Assembly: GCF_014652235.1 (NCBI RefSeq)
Contig: NZ_BMYK01000027.1
Location: forward strand, 1-64,000
Origin: Pseudorhodoferax aquiterrae
Lineage (GTDB): Bacteria > Pseudomonadota > Gammaproteobacteria > Burkholderiales > Burkholderiaceae_C
Reading direction: 5' to 3'
DNA: 64,000 bases
Each line of letters begins with the position of its first letter. Position 1 is the first letter of the stretch. This document shows, piece after piece, positions 1 through 8,572 of the stretch. Both the position numbers and the translations under genes were made by a program. The notes below the pieces were generated by a model. That model did no database searches and was not told the DNA's origin. It worked only from the letters and a program-made list of their open reading frames with translations.

Positions 1-109
1 CAACGCGCCTCGGCACGAGGCTGCCGACCCCTTCTTCACGAAAGATCCGGGTTAGCAGCGCTGCGCACGCCGCGCTGGCGGGCGTCGCCGCGGTGATAGG
101 CTCGCGGTC

Positions 110-883
110 ATGAAGATCGCCACCTGGAACGTCAACTCCCTCACCGCCCGCCTGGACCACGTGCTGCGCTGGCTGGCCGCTAACCCCGTGGACGTGCTGT
201 GCCTGCAGGAACTGAAGATGACCGACGACAAGTTCCCGCTGGACGCGCTGCGCGAGGCGGGCTATGAGGCGGCGGTCTTCGGCCAGAAGACCTACAACGG
301 CGTGGCCATCCTATCGCGCCAGCCGGCGCGCGAGGTCGTCAAGAACATCGTGGGCTTCGACGACGAGCATGCGCGCGTGATCGCGGCCACGGTGGACGGG
401 CCCAGCGGGCCGCTGCGCGTGGTCAACGGCTACTTCGTCAACGGCCAGGCGCCCGACTCCGAGAAGTTCGTCTACAAGATGAACTGGCTCAACGGCCTGC
501 AGGCCTATCTGCGCGCCGAGCTGGCCGCCCATCCGCAGCTGGTGCTGCTGGGCGACTTCAACATCGCGCCCGAGGACCAGGACAGCTACGACCCCGTGGG
601 CCTGGCCGGCACCATCCACCACACCGAACAGGAGCGCGCGCACTTCCGGGCGCTGCTGGACCTGGGCCTCACCGACAGCTTCCGCATGTTCGAGCAGCCG
701 CCCAAGAGCTTCAGCTGGTGGGACTACCGCATGCTGGGCTACCAGAAGAACCGCGGCCTGCGCATCGACCACATCCTCGTGAGCGCGGCGCTCAAGCCGC
801 AGGTCTTGGGCTGCGTGATCGACCGGGTGCCGCGCAAGTGGGAAAAGCCCAGCGACCACGCGCCCGTGGTCCTGGAACTCTGA
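110..883 (+). CDS. xth: Exodeoxyribonuclease III (AP endonuclease)
   Basis: Predicted 257-residue exonuclease III, a Mg-dependent AP endonuclease and 3'-5' exonuclease of base-excision repair in the cytoplasm. The EEP-fold motifs are in order: WNVNSL near residue 6, LQELKM near 32 (metal-binding Glu), GDFNIAP near 146, RIDHILVS near 220 and the terminal SDHAPV with the catalytic His. Length matches the bacterial family (about 255-270). The ATG follows a short leader (1-109) in which GATAGGCT at about 94-101 could be a -10 box. Its stop codon abuts the stop of ntrC on the other strand with no spacer, so the two genes converge without a visible terminator. Family assignment is secure. Confidence 0.96.
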   Translation: MKIATWNVNSLTARLDHVLRWLAANPVDVLCLQELKMTDDKFPLDALREAGYEAAVFGQKTYNGVAILSRQPAREVVKNIVGFDDEHARVIAATVDGPSGPLRVVNGYFVNGQAPDSEKFVYKMNWLNGLQAYLRAELAAHPQLVLLGDFNIAPEDQDSYDPVGLAGTIHHTEQERAHFRALLDLGLTDSFRMFEQPPKSFSWWDYRMLGYQKNRGLRIDHILVSAALKPQVLGCVIDRVPRKWEKPSDHAPVVLEL

Positions 884-2419
884 TCACTCCAGGCCCAGTT
901 CCTGGATCTTGCGCGTGATGGTGTTGCGCCCGATGCCGAGCTTCTGCGCGGCCTCGATGCGGCGGCCGCGCGTGTTGTTCAACGCGGTCAGAATCAGCTT
1001 GGACTCGAAGCGCCGCGTGAGCACGTCCCACACGTCGTGGCGGTCGGCCGCCAGCAGCTCCAGCGCCTCGGCCTCCAGGCCGCGCTCCCAGGCGGCCGCT
1101 GCCCCGCCCGGCGGCACCAGCACGTCCGCCACGGGCGCCGGCTCGCCCGGCACGAACGCCTCGGGCACCGGGCTGCCGGCCACGGGGTCCTGCGGCTCGT
1201 AGCCGGCCAGCGGCCGCGGCACCGCCGCCGGCGGCTGGGCTGCCGCATTGACGGCCACGGTCAGCACCTCCGGCGGCAGATCCTTGGCCTCGATGACCTG
1301 GGCCGGCGCCATCACCGTGAGCCAGTGGCACACGTTCTCGAGCTGGCGCACGTTGCCGGGAAAGTTGAACAGGCCGAGCTGGGCCAGCGCGGCATCGGAG
1401 ATGCGCTTGGGCTCCACGCCCAGCTGCGCGGCGCTTTGCTGCAGGAAGTGCCGCGTGAGCATGGGCACGTCCTCCTTGCGCTCGCGCAGCGGCGGCAGGC
1501 GCAAGCGGATCACGTTGAGGCGGTGGAACAGGTCCTCGCGGAACACGCCTTCGCGCACACGCTGCTCCAGGTCCTGGTGCGTGGCGGCGATCACGCGCAC
1601 ATGGGCCTTCACGGCGTTGTGCCCGCCCACGCGGTAGAAGTGGCCGTCGGACAGCACGCGCAGCAGCCGCGTCTGCAGGTCGAACGGCATGTCGCCGATT
1701 TCGTCGAGGAACAGCGTGCCACCCTCGGCCTGCTCGAAGCGCCCGCGCCGCATGGTCTGCGCGCCCGTGAAGGCGCCGCGCTCGTGGCCGAAGAGTTCGG
1801 ACTCCAGCAGGTCCTTGGGGATGGCGGCGGTGTTGATCGCGACGAAGGGACCGTTGGCGCGCGGCGAGTGCTTGTGCAGCGCGCGCGCCACGAGCTCCTT
1901 GCCCGAGCCCGACTCGCCCGTGATCATGACCGTCACGTTGCTCTGGCTGAGCCGGCCGATGGCGCGGAACACGTCCTGCATGGCCGGCGCCTGACCCAGC
2001 ATCTCGGGCGCGGCCGCCATGCGCTCTTCCGACACTTCCTCGCGCTGGCTTTCCTCCACCGCGCGGCGGATCAGTTCCACCGCCTTGGGCAGGTCGAAGG
2101 GCTTGGGCAGGTATTCGAAGGCGCCGCCCTGGAAGGCCGAGACGGCGCTGTCCAGGTCGGAGAAGGCGGTCATGATGATGACCGGCAGGCCGGGATGCAG
2201 CTCCTTGACCTTGCCCAGCAGATCCAGGCCCGACCCCCCGGGCATGCGGATGTCGCTGACCAGGATCTGCGGCCCGTCCTCGTCGCCGGCACCCTCCAGG
2301 GCGGCCAGCACTTCGCGTGGATTCGTGAAACTGCGCGTGGGCAGGTTCTCGCGCAGCAGCGCTTTCTCCAGCACGAAGCGGATGGATTGGTCGTCGTCTA
2401 CTATCCAGATCGGCTTCAT
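884..2419 (-). CDS. ntrC: Nitrogen regulation response regulator NtrC
   Basis: Predicted 511-residue sigma-54 activator of nitrogen-scavenging genes. An N-terminal receiver has the acidic pocket VDDD near residue 8 and the phospho-Asp in LVSDIRMPG near 53. The central AAA+ domain has Walker A GESGSGKE near 165 and the sigma-54 contact loop GAFTGA near 213. A Fis-type helix-turn-helix (RIEAAQKLGIGRNTITRKI) ends the protein. An Ala/Pro-rich linker of about 75 residues before the HTH is longer than in enteric NtrC. I take ATG 2419 (AGG five bases upstream) over GTG 2425. It lies 43 bp downstream of ntrB in the same direction, so the pair is probably cotranscribed. It likely acts on the glnA enhancer in this window. 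Confidence 0.96.
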   Translation of the reverse strand: MKPIWIVDDDQSIRFVLEKALLRENLPTRSFTNPREVLAALEGAGDEDGPQILVSDIRMPGGSGLDLLGKVKELHPGLPVIIMTAFSDLDSAVSAFQGGAFEYLPKPFDLPKAVELIRRAVEESQREEVSEERMAAAPEMLGQAPAMQDVFRAIGRLSQSNVTVMITGESGSGKELVARALHKHSPRANGPFVAINTAAIPKDLLESELFGHERGAFTGAQTMRRGRFEQAEGGTLFLDEIGDMPFDLQTRLLRVLSDGHFYRVGGHNAVKAHVRVIAATHQDLEQRVREGVFREDLFHRLNVIRLRLPPLRERKEDVPMLTRHFLQQSAAQLGVEPKRISDAALAQLGLFNFPGNVRQLENVCHWLTVMAPAQVIEAKDLPPEVLTVAVNAAAQPPAAVPRPLAGYEPQDPVAGSPVPEAFVPGEPAPVADVLVPPGGAAAAWERGLEAEALELLAADRHDVWDVLTRRFESKLILTALNNTRGRRIEAAQKLGIGRNTITRKIQELGLE

Positions 2420-2462
2420 CGTCACCTCGGGTCGGCCCGCCTCGGAAGCCGCGAGCGGTTGC

Positions 2463-3572
2463 TCAGGGCAGCGGGATCAATAGCTTGAAATCGGTTCGGC
2501 CAGGAACGCTCTCGCATTCGATCAGTCCATGGTGCTGTTGCACGAAGGTCTGCGCGAGCGTGAGCCCCAGTCCCGATCCCCCATCCCTGCCCGACACCAG
2601 CGGGTAGAAGATGCGGCTCTTGATCGACTCCGGGACCCCCGGTCCGTTGTCGATGACATGCAATTCCAGTGCCAGTCGATAGCGCTGCTTACCAAAGGTA
2701 ACCTGCCGCGCGACGCGCGTGCGCAAGGTGATCTCGGCATCGCCCGCGGCCACGCGTTCGGCCAGCGCCTGGGCCGCGTTGTGCGTGATGTTGAGCAGGG
2801 CCTGGATCAGCTGCTCGCGGTCGCCGCGGAATTCGGGGATGGAGGTGTCGTAGTCGCGCACGACCTTCAGGCCGCGCGGGAACTCGGCCACGATCAGCGA
2901 GCGCACGCGCTCGCAGACCTCGTGGATGTTCACGTCGCCCACCACGTGCGGACGCCGGTGCGGCGCCAGCAGCCGGTCCACGAGGCTTTGCAGCCGATCG
3001 GCCTCGTGGATGATGACCTGCGTGTACTCGATGAGGTCGCGCGAGTCGATCTCCATCTCCAGCAGCTGCGCCGCGCCGCGGATGCCCCCCAGCGGGTTCT
3101 TGATCTCGTGCGCGAGGTTGCGGATCAGCTCCTTGTTGGCCTGGGCCTGGTCGATCAGGCGCTCCTCGCGGTCCTGGCGCGCCTGCTGCTCCAGCGGCAG
3201 CAGCTCGATGATGATCTCGCCCGGCTCCTCGGCCGGCGCCACGATCACGTGCACCGGCAGCGGGTCGTAGGTGGCGCGCTTGAGGAAGGCGTCGTAGCGC
3301 AGCGCGGCGAACTCGTTGCTCTGCGCCCCGTCCAGCGCGTTCTGCACGAGGTGCGGCTCGGTGAAGAAGTCGGCGAAGGACGAGCCCTCGATCGTGCGGC
3401 GCGAAAAGCCCAGGGCGTCCTCGAGCGCGGCGTTGGCGAACAGCACCGTGCCGTCGGCCCGCAGCACCGTGACCAGCGTGGCCAGCAGGTCGAAGGCGTG
3501 GAAGCGCGAACTCGTCGCGGGCGACATGGGCCGCACGGGCCGGGTCTTGCCGGGGGGGCTGGTGGGGCTCAT
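2463..3572 (-). CDS. ntrB: Nitrogen regulation sensor kinase NtrB
   Basis: Predicted 369-residue soluble histidine kinase that phosphorylates or dephosphorylates NtrC under PII control. A PAS domain covers about residues 25-125 (TVLRADGTVLFANAALED). The dimerisation/phosphotransfer helix carries NLAHEIKNPLGG with the phospho-His, and the ATPase lid ends in GGSGLGLTLAQ. No membrane segment is present, as expected for NtrB. The ATG at 3572 overlaps the stop of the upstream DUF4124 gene in an ATGA arrangement, which argues for translational coupling; an internal ATG at 3527 is the alternative start. Together with glnA and ntrC it forms the classical glnA-ntrB-ntrC block, here interrupted by the DUF4124 gene. 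Confidence 0.95.
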   Translation of the reverse strand: MSPTSPPGKTRPVRPMSPATSSRFHAFDLLATLVTVLRADGTVLFANAALEDALGFSRRTIEGSSFADFFTEPHLVQNALDGAQSNEFAALRYDAFLKRATYDPLPVHVIVAPAEEPGEIIIELLPLEQQARQDREERLIDQAQANKELIRNLAHEIKNPLGGIRGAAQLLEMEIDSRDLIEYTQVIIHEADRLQSLVDRLLAPHRRPHVVGDVNIHEVCERVRSLIVAEFPRGLKVVRDYDTSIPEFRGDREQLIQALLNITHNAAQALAERVAAGDAEITLRTRVARQVTFGKQRYRLALELHVIDNGPGVPESIKSRIFYPLVSGRDGGSGLGLTLAQTFVQQHHGLIECESVPGRTDFKLLIPLP

Positions 3573-4060
3573 TGGGCGGCCGGCAGGCGCGCGATCTCGC
3601 GCTTGATGCCGGCGATGTCGCTGTCGTTGCGGGCGATGGCGGCCTTCATCTCGGCCACGCGGTCCAGGTAGCGCTGGTGGTTGCGGCTCTCGATGCCCAT
3701 CTTCTCGGGCTCGCCGTTGTTGTATTCCTTGAGCAGTTCGGCCTGGCGCGCCTCGGCCTTCTTGAGTTCGGCCTCGAGGATGCGGCGCGCCTCGGCATCG
3801 CGCGTGCGCTGCGCGCTGTCCTCGCTGCGCGGCGCGGCGGCAGCCGGCGCGCGGACGGGGCCGGCGGTGGCGCCAGGACGCGGCTTGGGGCCTTCGATGA
3901 CCGTCACGTTGCCGCCTTCCACGAGCTTGCAGCCGCGCTGCTGCGCCTCGCGCACGTCGCGGATGTTGTTGGTGTACTCGTTGCCGCAGCGGTAGACCTG
4001 GGCCCAGGCGGCGGGCGCGAGCATGGCGGAACACAGGGCAAGAACGGTGGCAGTCTTCAT
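3569..4060 (-). CDS. DUF4124-type exported protein upstream of ntrB
   Basis: Predicted 163-residue protein with a clear signal peptide (MKTATVLALCSAMLAPAAWAQ) followed by VYRCGNEYTNN, the hallmark of DUF4124 proteins, usually periplasmic and of unknown role. The second half is charged and predicted coiled coil (EARRILEAELKKAEARQAEL and onward). It sits between the glnA terminator and ntrB, with an ATGA stop-start overlap to ntrB, so its expression should set ntrB translation. The ATG at 4060 was chosen because it begins the signal peptide; the reading frame is open further upstream. The same neighbour is known beside ntrB in relatives, but I know of no function for it. Confidence 0.85.
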   Translation of the reverse strand: MKTATVLALCSAMLAPAAWAQVYRCGNEYTNNIRDVREAQQRGCKLVEGGNVTVIEGPKPRPGATAGPVRAPAAAAPRSEDSAQRTRDAEARRILEAELKKAEARQAELLKEYNNGEPEKMGIESRNHQRYLDRVAEMKAAIARNDSDIAGIKREIARLPAAQ

Positions 4061-4143
4061 GCGTCGGATCAAGAGGGTCCTTCGGGTCGGTCGCAGCGCA
4101 TGGTAGCGCGCGCCTTTGATCCTTCCCGGCGGCACGCTCCATG

Positions 4144-4170
4144 AAAAAAGGACGGCCGGGGCCGTCCTTT
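4144..4170 (-). terminator. Rho-independent terminator of glnA
   Basis: Perfect 11-bp inverted repeat AAAGGACGGCC / GGCCGTCCTTT (4147-4157 and 4160-4170). Read on the minus strand the hairpin ends in six T (4149-4144). It lies 49 bp past the glnA stop, separating glnA from the DUF4124-ntrBC genes. Confidence 0.9.
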
Positions 4171-4218
4171 GCTGTGACCGCGCCGGCCGCCACAAGTTGC
4201 GGCGGACCGGCATGCGGC

Positions 4219-5634
4219 TTACAGCGAGTAGTACATGTCGAACTCGACCGGGTGCGGCGCCATGCGGAAGCGCGTCACTTCGGTCATCTTGAGTTCGATG
4301 TAGGCGTCCAGCATGGAGTCGGTGAACACGCCGCCCTTCGTCAGGAAGGCACGGTCCTTGTCCAGGTACTCCAGGGCCTGGTCCAGGCTGTGGCAGACGG
4401 TGGGGACCAGCTTGTCCTCTTCCGGCGGCAGGTGGTACAGGTCCTTGGTGGCGGCTTCGCCCGGGTGGATCTTGTTTTCCACACCGTCCAGGCCGGCCAT
4501 CATCAGGGCCGAGAAGGCCAGATAGGGGTTGGCGGACGGATCGGGGAAACGCGCCTCGATGCGGCGGCCCTTGGGGTTCGCCACGTAGGGGATGCGGATC
4601 GAGGCCGAGCGGTTGCGGGCCGAGTAGGCCAGCTTGACCGGGGCTTCGAAGCCGGGGACCAGGCGCTTGTAGCTGTTGGTGCCGGGGTTGGTGATGGCGT
4701 TCAGCGCGCGGGCGTGCTTGATGATGCCGCCGATGTAGAACAGCGCGAAGTCCGACAGGCCGGCATAGCCGTCACCGGCGAACAGGTTCTTGCCGTCCTT
4801 CCAGATGGACTGGTGCACGTGCATGCCCGAGCCGTTGTCGCCGGCATAGGGCTTGGGCATGAAGGTGGCGGTCTTGCCGTAGGTGTTGGCCACGTTCCAG
4901 ACCACGTACTTCAGCACCTGGGTCCAGTCGGCACGTTCGACCAGCGTGGAGAACTTGGTGCCGATCTCGTTCTGGCCGGCGCCCGCCACTTCGTGGTGGA
5001 ACACCTCGACCGGGATGCCCAGGCTTTCCAGGATCAGGACCATCTCGGCGCGCATGTCCTGCGTGCTGTCGACCGGGGGCACCGGGAAGTAGCCGCCCTT
5101 GACGGTGGGACGGTGGCCGCGGTTGCCGCCTTCCAGCTTGGCGCCGCTGTTCCAGGGGGCTTCGTACTCCTCGATCTCGCTGAACACGCGGCCGGGCTCG
5201 TTGCTCCAGCGCACGCCGTCGAAGATGAAGAACTCGGGTTCCGGTCCGAAGTAGGCGGTGTCGCCCAGGCCGGAGGCCTTCAGGTAGGCTTCGGCGCGCT
5301 TGGCGATGGAACGCGGGTCGCGGTCATAGGCCTTGCCGTCGCCCGGCTCGATCACATCGCACTGCAGGAACAGCGTGGTCTCTTCGAAGAAGGGGTCGAT
5401 GTTCGCGGTGCTCGGATCGGGCATGAGCTGCATGTCGGAGGCTTCGATGCCCTTCCAACCGGCGACCGAGGAACCGTCGAATGCATGGCCCGACGTGAAC
5501 TTGTCTTCGTCGAAGTGGGACACCGGCACGGTCACGTGCTGCTCCTTGCCACGGGTGTCGGTGAAGCGGAAGTCGACGAACTTGACTTCGTTCTCCTTCA
5601 CCATTTTCATCACGTCTGCGACGGTCTTGGCCAT
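4219..5634 (-). CDS. glnA: Glutamine synthetase type I
   Basis: Predicted 471-residue GSI-beta glutamine synthetase, the dodecameric enzyme that makes glutamine from glutamate, ammonia and ATP. Visible family motifs are [17 protein letters not shown] (latch and ATP region), [18 protein letters not shown] (substrate binding) and the glutamate-loop [10 protein letters not shown]. The adenylylation-site region [15 protein letters not shown]-like end with the DLYHLPPEE segment (regulatory Tyr) is present, so control by adenylyltransferase is expected. ATG 5634 is preceded by AGGAG seven bases upstream; a TTG one codon earlier is less likely. Transcription should start from the sigma-54 promoter at 5687-5704, giving an mRNA leader of about 40 nt, and stop at 4144-4170. 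Confidence 0.98.
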   Translation of the reverse strand: MAKTVADVMKMVKENEVKFVDFRFTDTRGKEQHVTVPVSHFDEDKFTSGHAFDGSSVAGWKGIEASDMQLMPDPSTANIDPFFEETTLFLQCDVIEPGDGKAYDRDPRSIAKRAEAYLKASGLGDTAYFGPEPEFFIFDGVRWSNEPGRVFSEIEEYEAPWNSGAKLEGGNRGHRPTVKGGYFPVPPVDSTQDMRAEMVLILESLGIPVEVFHHEVAGAGQNEIGTKFSTLVERADWTQVLKYVVWNVANTYGKTATFMPKPYAGDNGSGMHVHQSIWKDGKNLFAGDGYAGLSDFALFYIGGIIKHARALNAITNPGTNSYKRLVPGFEAPVKLAYSARNRSASIRIPYVANPKGRRIEARFPDPSANPYLAFSALMMAGLDGVENKIHPGEAATKDLYHLPPEEDKLVPTVCHSLDQALEYLDKDRAFLTKGGVFTDSMLDAYIELKMTEVTRFRMAPHPVEFDMYYSL

Positions 5635-5686
5635 CAAAAAGCTCCTGGGGTTGGTTTGGGGTCTACGGATAAGACGGGGGACTCGG

Positions 5687-5704
5687 ATGCAGGTTCCGTG
5701 CCAA
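5687..5704 (-). promoter_or_regulatory. Sigma-54 promoter of glnA
   Basis: On the minus strand the sequence is TTGGCACGGAACCTGCAT, with the invariant GG and GC separated by exactly 10 bases, as in the -24/-12 consensus TGGCACG-N4-TTGCW. It lies 52 bp before the glnA start codon, so transcription would begin near 5676. This matches NtrC-dependent glnA promoters elsewhere. Confidence 0.88.
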
Positions 5705-5807
5705 ATGGGTGCGCACCAAAACCGGCCGATCTGCGCGGACCCGTGCGCGAAAGGCCCGCCGCGACGGGCCTACATCCTACAGCGCACGTGCGCCAAACCG
5801 GTTGTTA

Positions 5808-5824
5808 TGCACGCTTCTGGTGCG
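5808..5824. promoter_or_regulatory. NtrC enhancer site upstream of glnA
   Basis: TGCACGCTTCTGGTGCG fits the NtrC consensus TGCACC-N5-GGTGCA at 10 of 12 half-site bases. Its centre is about 140 bp upstream of the predicted glnA transcription start, the distance typical of NtrC enhancers. Other GGTGC/GCACC half-sites occur at 5708-5717 and in the 5844-5865 palindrome, but in the reverse polarity, so only this one is called with confidence. Confidence 0.75.
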
Positions 5825-5843
5825 AAATGAATCAATCTCCAAT

Positions 5844-5865
5844 TTGGTGCCTACGAGCGCACCAA
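5844..5865. repeat. Inverted repeat TTGGTGC-N8-GCACCAA
   Basis: Seven-base perfect inverted repeat separated by eight bases, overlapping the stop codon of the CinA-like gene (5851). The half-sites resemble NtrC half-sites but face outward. It could be an accessory regulatory site for glnA or part of the transcript end of the five-gene operon; there is no T-run, so a terminator is less likely. Confidence 0.4.
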
Positions 5866-6687
5866 TTCAGGGCCGAGCGGCAGGGCCTGGTCCTGCAAGG
5901 CCTGCAGCAACTCGGCATAGGCCGGCGCCGCGGCCGCCGGATCGCCTTTCACACCGAGTTCGATGTGGCGGCCGTGCTCGGGGTGGTCGACGCTGGGCAG
6001 ACTGAACACCTTGACGCCGGCATGGCTACGCTCAATGCGCTCCATGAGCGGCACCAGGGCCGATTCCATGGCGCCGTAGACGACGACCGAGCGCTCGACC
6101 CACGCCGCGCGCCGGTGCAACCCCGCGTAGTGCGTGTCCAGCACCCACTCGATCATGGGCCAGGCCATGACCGGAAAGCCCGGCACGAAGTGCACATGGC
6201 CCAGGCTGAAGCCGGCGATCTTGTTGTAGGGGTTGGGGATGATGGCCGCGCCCTCGGGGAACACGCCCATGTTGAGCCGGTGCTGGTTGTCCGGCCGGTC
6301 CGGCTCGTAGGGCAGGCCCTGTTCGCGCGCGACGTCCTGCATGCGCTCGCGGATCAGCGCCGCGGCCTCGGGATGCAGCACGAGCGGGCGGCCCAGCGCG
6401 GCACCGGCGCACTGCCGCGTGTGGTCGTCCGGCGTGGCGCCGATGCCGCCGCAGGAGAACACCAGGTCGCCCGAAGCGAAGGCGCGCGCCAGGGTGGCCG
6501 TGATGCGCTCGGGCGCATCGCCCACATAGTCGGCGTAGGCCAGTTGCATGCCGCGCGCAGACAGCAGTTCGATGACCTTGGCCATGTGCTTGTCGGCGCG
6601 CTTGCCCGAGAGGATCTCGTCGCCGACGATGACCAGGCCGACCGCTGTCGGCAGCGTCTCAGGGAGGGGGGAGTGGCGTGGGGGCAT
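5851..6687 (-). CDS. CinA/MoaB-like molybdopterin-binding domain protein
   Basis: Predicted 278-residue cytoplasmic protein with an N-terminal MoCF/CinA domain: VGLVIVGDEILSGKRAD near residue 15 and CGGIGATPDDHTRQ near 80 are the family signature loops. It lacks the C-terminal nicotinamide-nucleotide amidase domain of full CinA (about 400 residues), so it is a stand-alone MoCF-type protein; function in nucleotide salvage or cofactor binding is only inferred. ATG 6687 was chosen because the domain begins 14 residues later. It overlaps the upstream EI24-like gene by 29 bp and is the last gene of the 10366-5851 operon, ending inside the glnA upstream region. Confidence 0.85.
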   Translation of the reverse strand: MPPRHSPLPETLPTAVGLVIVGDEILSGKRADKHMAKVIELLSARGMQLAYADYVGDAPERITATLARAFASGDLVFSCGGIGATPDDHTRQCAGAALGRPLVLHPEAAALIRERMQDVAREQGLPYEPDRPDNQHRLNMGVFPEGAAIIPNPYNKIAGFSLGHVHFVPGFPVMAWPMIEWVLDTHYAGLHRRAAWVERSVVVYGAMESALVPLMERIERSHAGVKVFSLPSVDHPEHGRHIELGVKGDPAAAAPAYAELLQALQDQALPLGPELVRS

Positions 6688-7579
6688 AGGGACGGGAAGA
6701 AGAGGAATCGGCGTCGCCCTGCTCCACCAGCACCGCGCTGGGCGCTGGCCAGGCGGCATCGGCCGGGGCGACCTGCACGCTGGCGGCCTTGGCCCGCATG
6801 GCTTCGAGCGCGGCCAGCGCGTAATGCGTGAACCACAGGGCGGAGAAGGCGAACACCAGCGTGTAGAGCCAGACCGAGACCGGCACCAGCACCGGGGCCA
6901 GCACCACCGTCAGCGCGCCCCAGGCCCAGACCAGCGCGGGCGCGGCGCCCAGGTAGCCGGTCAGCACGCCCAGCGTCAGCAGCGTGAAGCGGTGTTCGCG
7001 CATGAGTTCCGTGCGCTCCGCCTTGCTGGCGTGCTCGGCCAGCACGTCGTAGGACATCACGCGGTAGGTCAGCCAGCCCCAGATCAGTGGCGGCAGCACC
7101 AGCACCAGCGGCGGGATCAGCCACAGCGGGATCGACAGCACCAGCACCACCAGCGCGGCCACGGTGGCCCACAGCGCGCCGAACAGGCTGCCGAGGAAGG
7201 AGCCGCCGCGGCGCTTTTCCAGCCGCGGGAAGCGCCGGTCGCCGACCAGCGCGACCACCGAGGGCGTGACCAGTCCCGCGACCAGCAGCAGCGAGAGCAC
7301 CACCACGAGCGGCGTGACCAGCGCGATCAGCAGCAACGGCGCCACGGCCGCCTGCACGCCGCCGAAGCCCAGGCCCTGCAGCCAGCCCATGACGGTGCCG
7401 AACAGCGGCCAGCCGTGCAGCCAGGCGCGCATCCAGGCCACGGCCGGCTCCCAGAAGAAGTAACCCAGGCCCAGCGAGAGCACCGCCATCAGCACCAGGG
7501 GCAGGACCGACAGGGCGATGACGCGCGGATGCAGGCAGTACGCCGCCGCGCGCCAGAAGGAATCCATGAGCAGACGCAT
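6659..7579 (-). CDS. EI24/CysZ-family membrane protein
   Basis: Predicted 306-residue inner-membrane protein. The opening (SFWRAAAYCLHPRVIALSVLPLVLMAVLSL) is typical of the EI24 domain, also found in the sulfate transporter CysZ. About five to six hydrophobic helices follow at roughly residues 20-45, 70-110, 150-180 and 215-265. There is a Ser-rich C-terminal tail. Substrate is unknown; CysZ identity is not supported because no sulfur-assimilation genes lie nearby. It starts 21 bp after the desaturase-like gene and overlaps the CinA-like gene, so it belongs to the same operon. Confidence 0.8.
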   Translation of the reverse strand: MRLLMDSFWRAAAYCLHPRVIALSVLPLVLMAVLSLGLGYFFWEPAVAWMRAWLHGWPLFGTVMGWLQGLGFGGVQAAVAPLLLIALVTPLVVVLSLLLVAGLVTPSVVALVGDRRFPRLEKRRGGSFLGSLFGALWATVAALVVLVLSIPLWLIPPLVLVLPPLIWGWLTYRVMSYDVLAEHASKAERTELMREHRFTLLTLGVLTGYLGAAPALVWAWGALTVVLAPVLVPVSVWLYTLVFAFSALWFTHYALAALEAMRAKAASVQVAPADAAWPAPSAVLVEQGDADSSSSRPYAPTPLPPP

Positions 7580-7600
7580 GGCTGGAGGATACCCCGCTGC

Positions 7601-8572
7601 TCAGGCCCGCCCGACCAGGCGCAGCACGCCCAGCCATTGCTGGCGCCAGAAGCCGCGGCCGTAGTCGCGCAGGCCGCGCGCGCCGGGCTCGACCTGGTCG
7701 CGGATGCCGGTTGGGTCGTAGCGCAGCGCGAAGTCGGCCGTGCGGAACAGCATGTCCCACCAGGGCAGCAGCACGCCGAAATTGACGCCGCCCAGGCGCC
7801 TGGGCTGCTGCTGCGACTCGTGCCCGATGCCGATGCTGTGGTGCCGGCGGTGGAAGCGCGGGCTGACCCACAGCCGCTCGCCCCAGCGGCCGAACCACAG
7901 CCGCAGGTTGGCGTGGTGGAAGTTCTCGGACAGCTGCGTGAGCGCTACGATGGCGACGAACTGGCCCGGCCCCACACCGATCAGCTGCGCCAGGACGACC
8001 AGGATGGCGTCGCGCAGCACGTCGTCCAGCAGGTGGTTGCGGTTGTCGCTCCACATGGTCATCTGCCGCTGCGAATGGTGCAGCGCATGCAGGCTCCACC
8101 ACCACTGGAAGCGGTGCTGGCCGCGGTGGATGCAGTAGTCGGCGAAGTCGAACACCAGGAGGTAGAGCACGAAGCTGACCCAGGCCACGTCCGTCACGCC
8201 GGGCCACAGCCCGTCCAGGTGCCAGGTCGACAGGCCCTGCACGCGCAGCCAGCCGAACACATCGTCCATCCAGGGCTCGAGCGTGAAGAACAGCGCCAGG
8301 CGGAACAGCCCCAGCCGGTGCACCAGCGTGTAGAGGATGTCGGTGCGGATGGCGGCGCGGTCGGTCACCGGCTCCACGGGCCGCCAGCGCTGCAGGGGGC
8401 CGATCACGAGCAGCATGGCGGCGATCTGCAGCAGGCCGACCAGCAACCAGCCGGTGGCCGTGAACGCGTCCTCCAGCCAACCGCCCAGGCCGATGGCGAA
8501 CACCGCGGGCTGCACCAGCGACTCGAACAGCCACTGCTGGGCCGTGCCGAACAGGTCGGTCAGCGACTCCAT
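7601..8572 (-). CDS. Sterol desaturase / fatty acid hydroxylase family protein
   Basis: Predicted 323-residue integral membrane di-iron enzyme. The histidine clusters are HRGQH near residue 155, HALHH near 169, a middle NFHHAN near 228 and HRRHH near 249, matching the HxxxH / HxxHH pattern of the family. Four hydrophobic segments precede and surround them. Members hydroxylate or desaturate lipids or sterol-like substrates; the substrate here cannot be read from sequence. ATG 8572 overlaps the deacetylase gene by 13 bp. The neighbours (propeller, deacetylase, EI24) suggest a role in the envelope, which is inference. Confidence 0.88.
   Translation of the reverse strand: MESLTDLFGTAQQWLFESLVQPAVFAIGLGGWLEDAFTATGWLLVGLLQIAAMLLVIGPLQRWRPVEPVTDRAAIRTDILYTLVHRLGLFRLALFFTLEPWMDDVFGWLRVQGLSTWHLDGLWPGVTDVAWVSFVLYLLVFDFADYCIHRGQHRFQWWWSLHALHHSQRQMTMWSDNRNHLLDDVLRDAILVVLAQLIGVGPGQFVAIVALTQLSENFHHANLRLWFGRWGERLWVSPRFHRRHHSIGIGHESQQQPRRLGGVNFGVLLPWWDMLFRTADFALRYDPTGIRDQVEPGARGLRDYGRGFWRQQWLGVLRLVGRA

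Noticed and set aside
5708-5717. GGTGCGCACC as a second NtrC site
   Set aside because: The half-sites are present but face the wrong way and have no 5-base spacer, so it does not fit the consensus.
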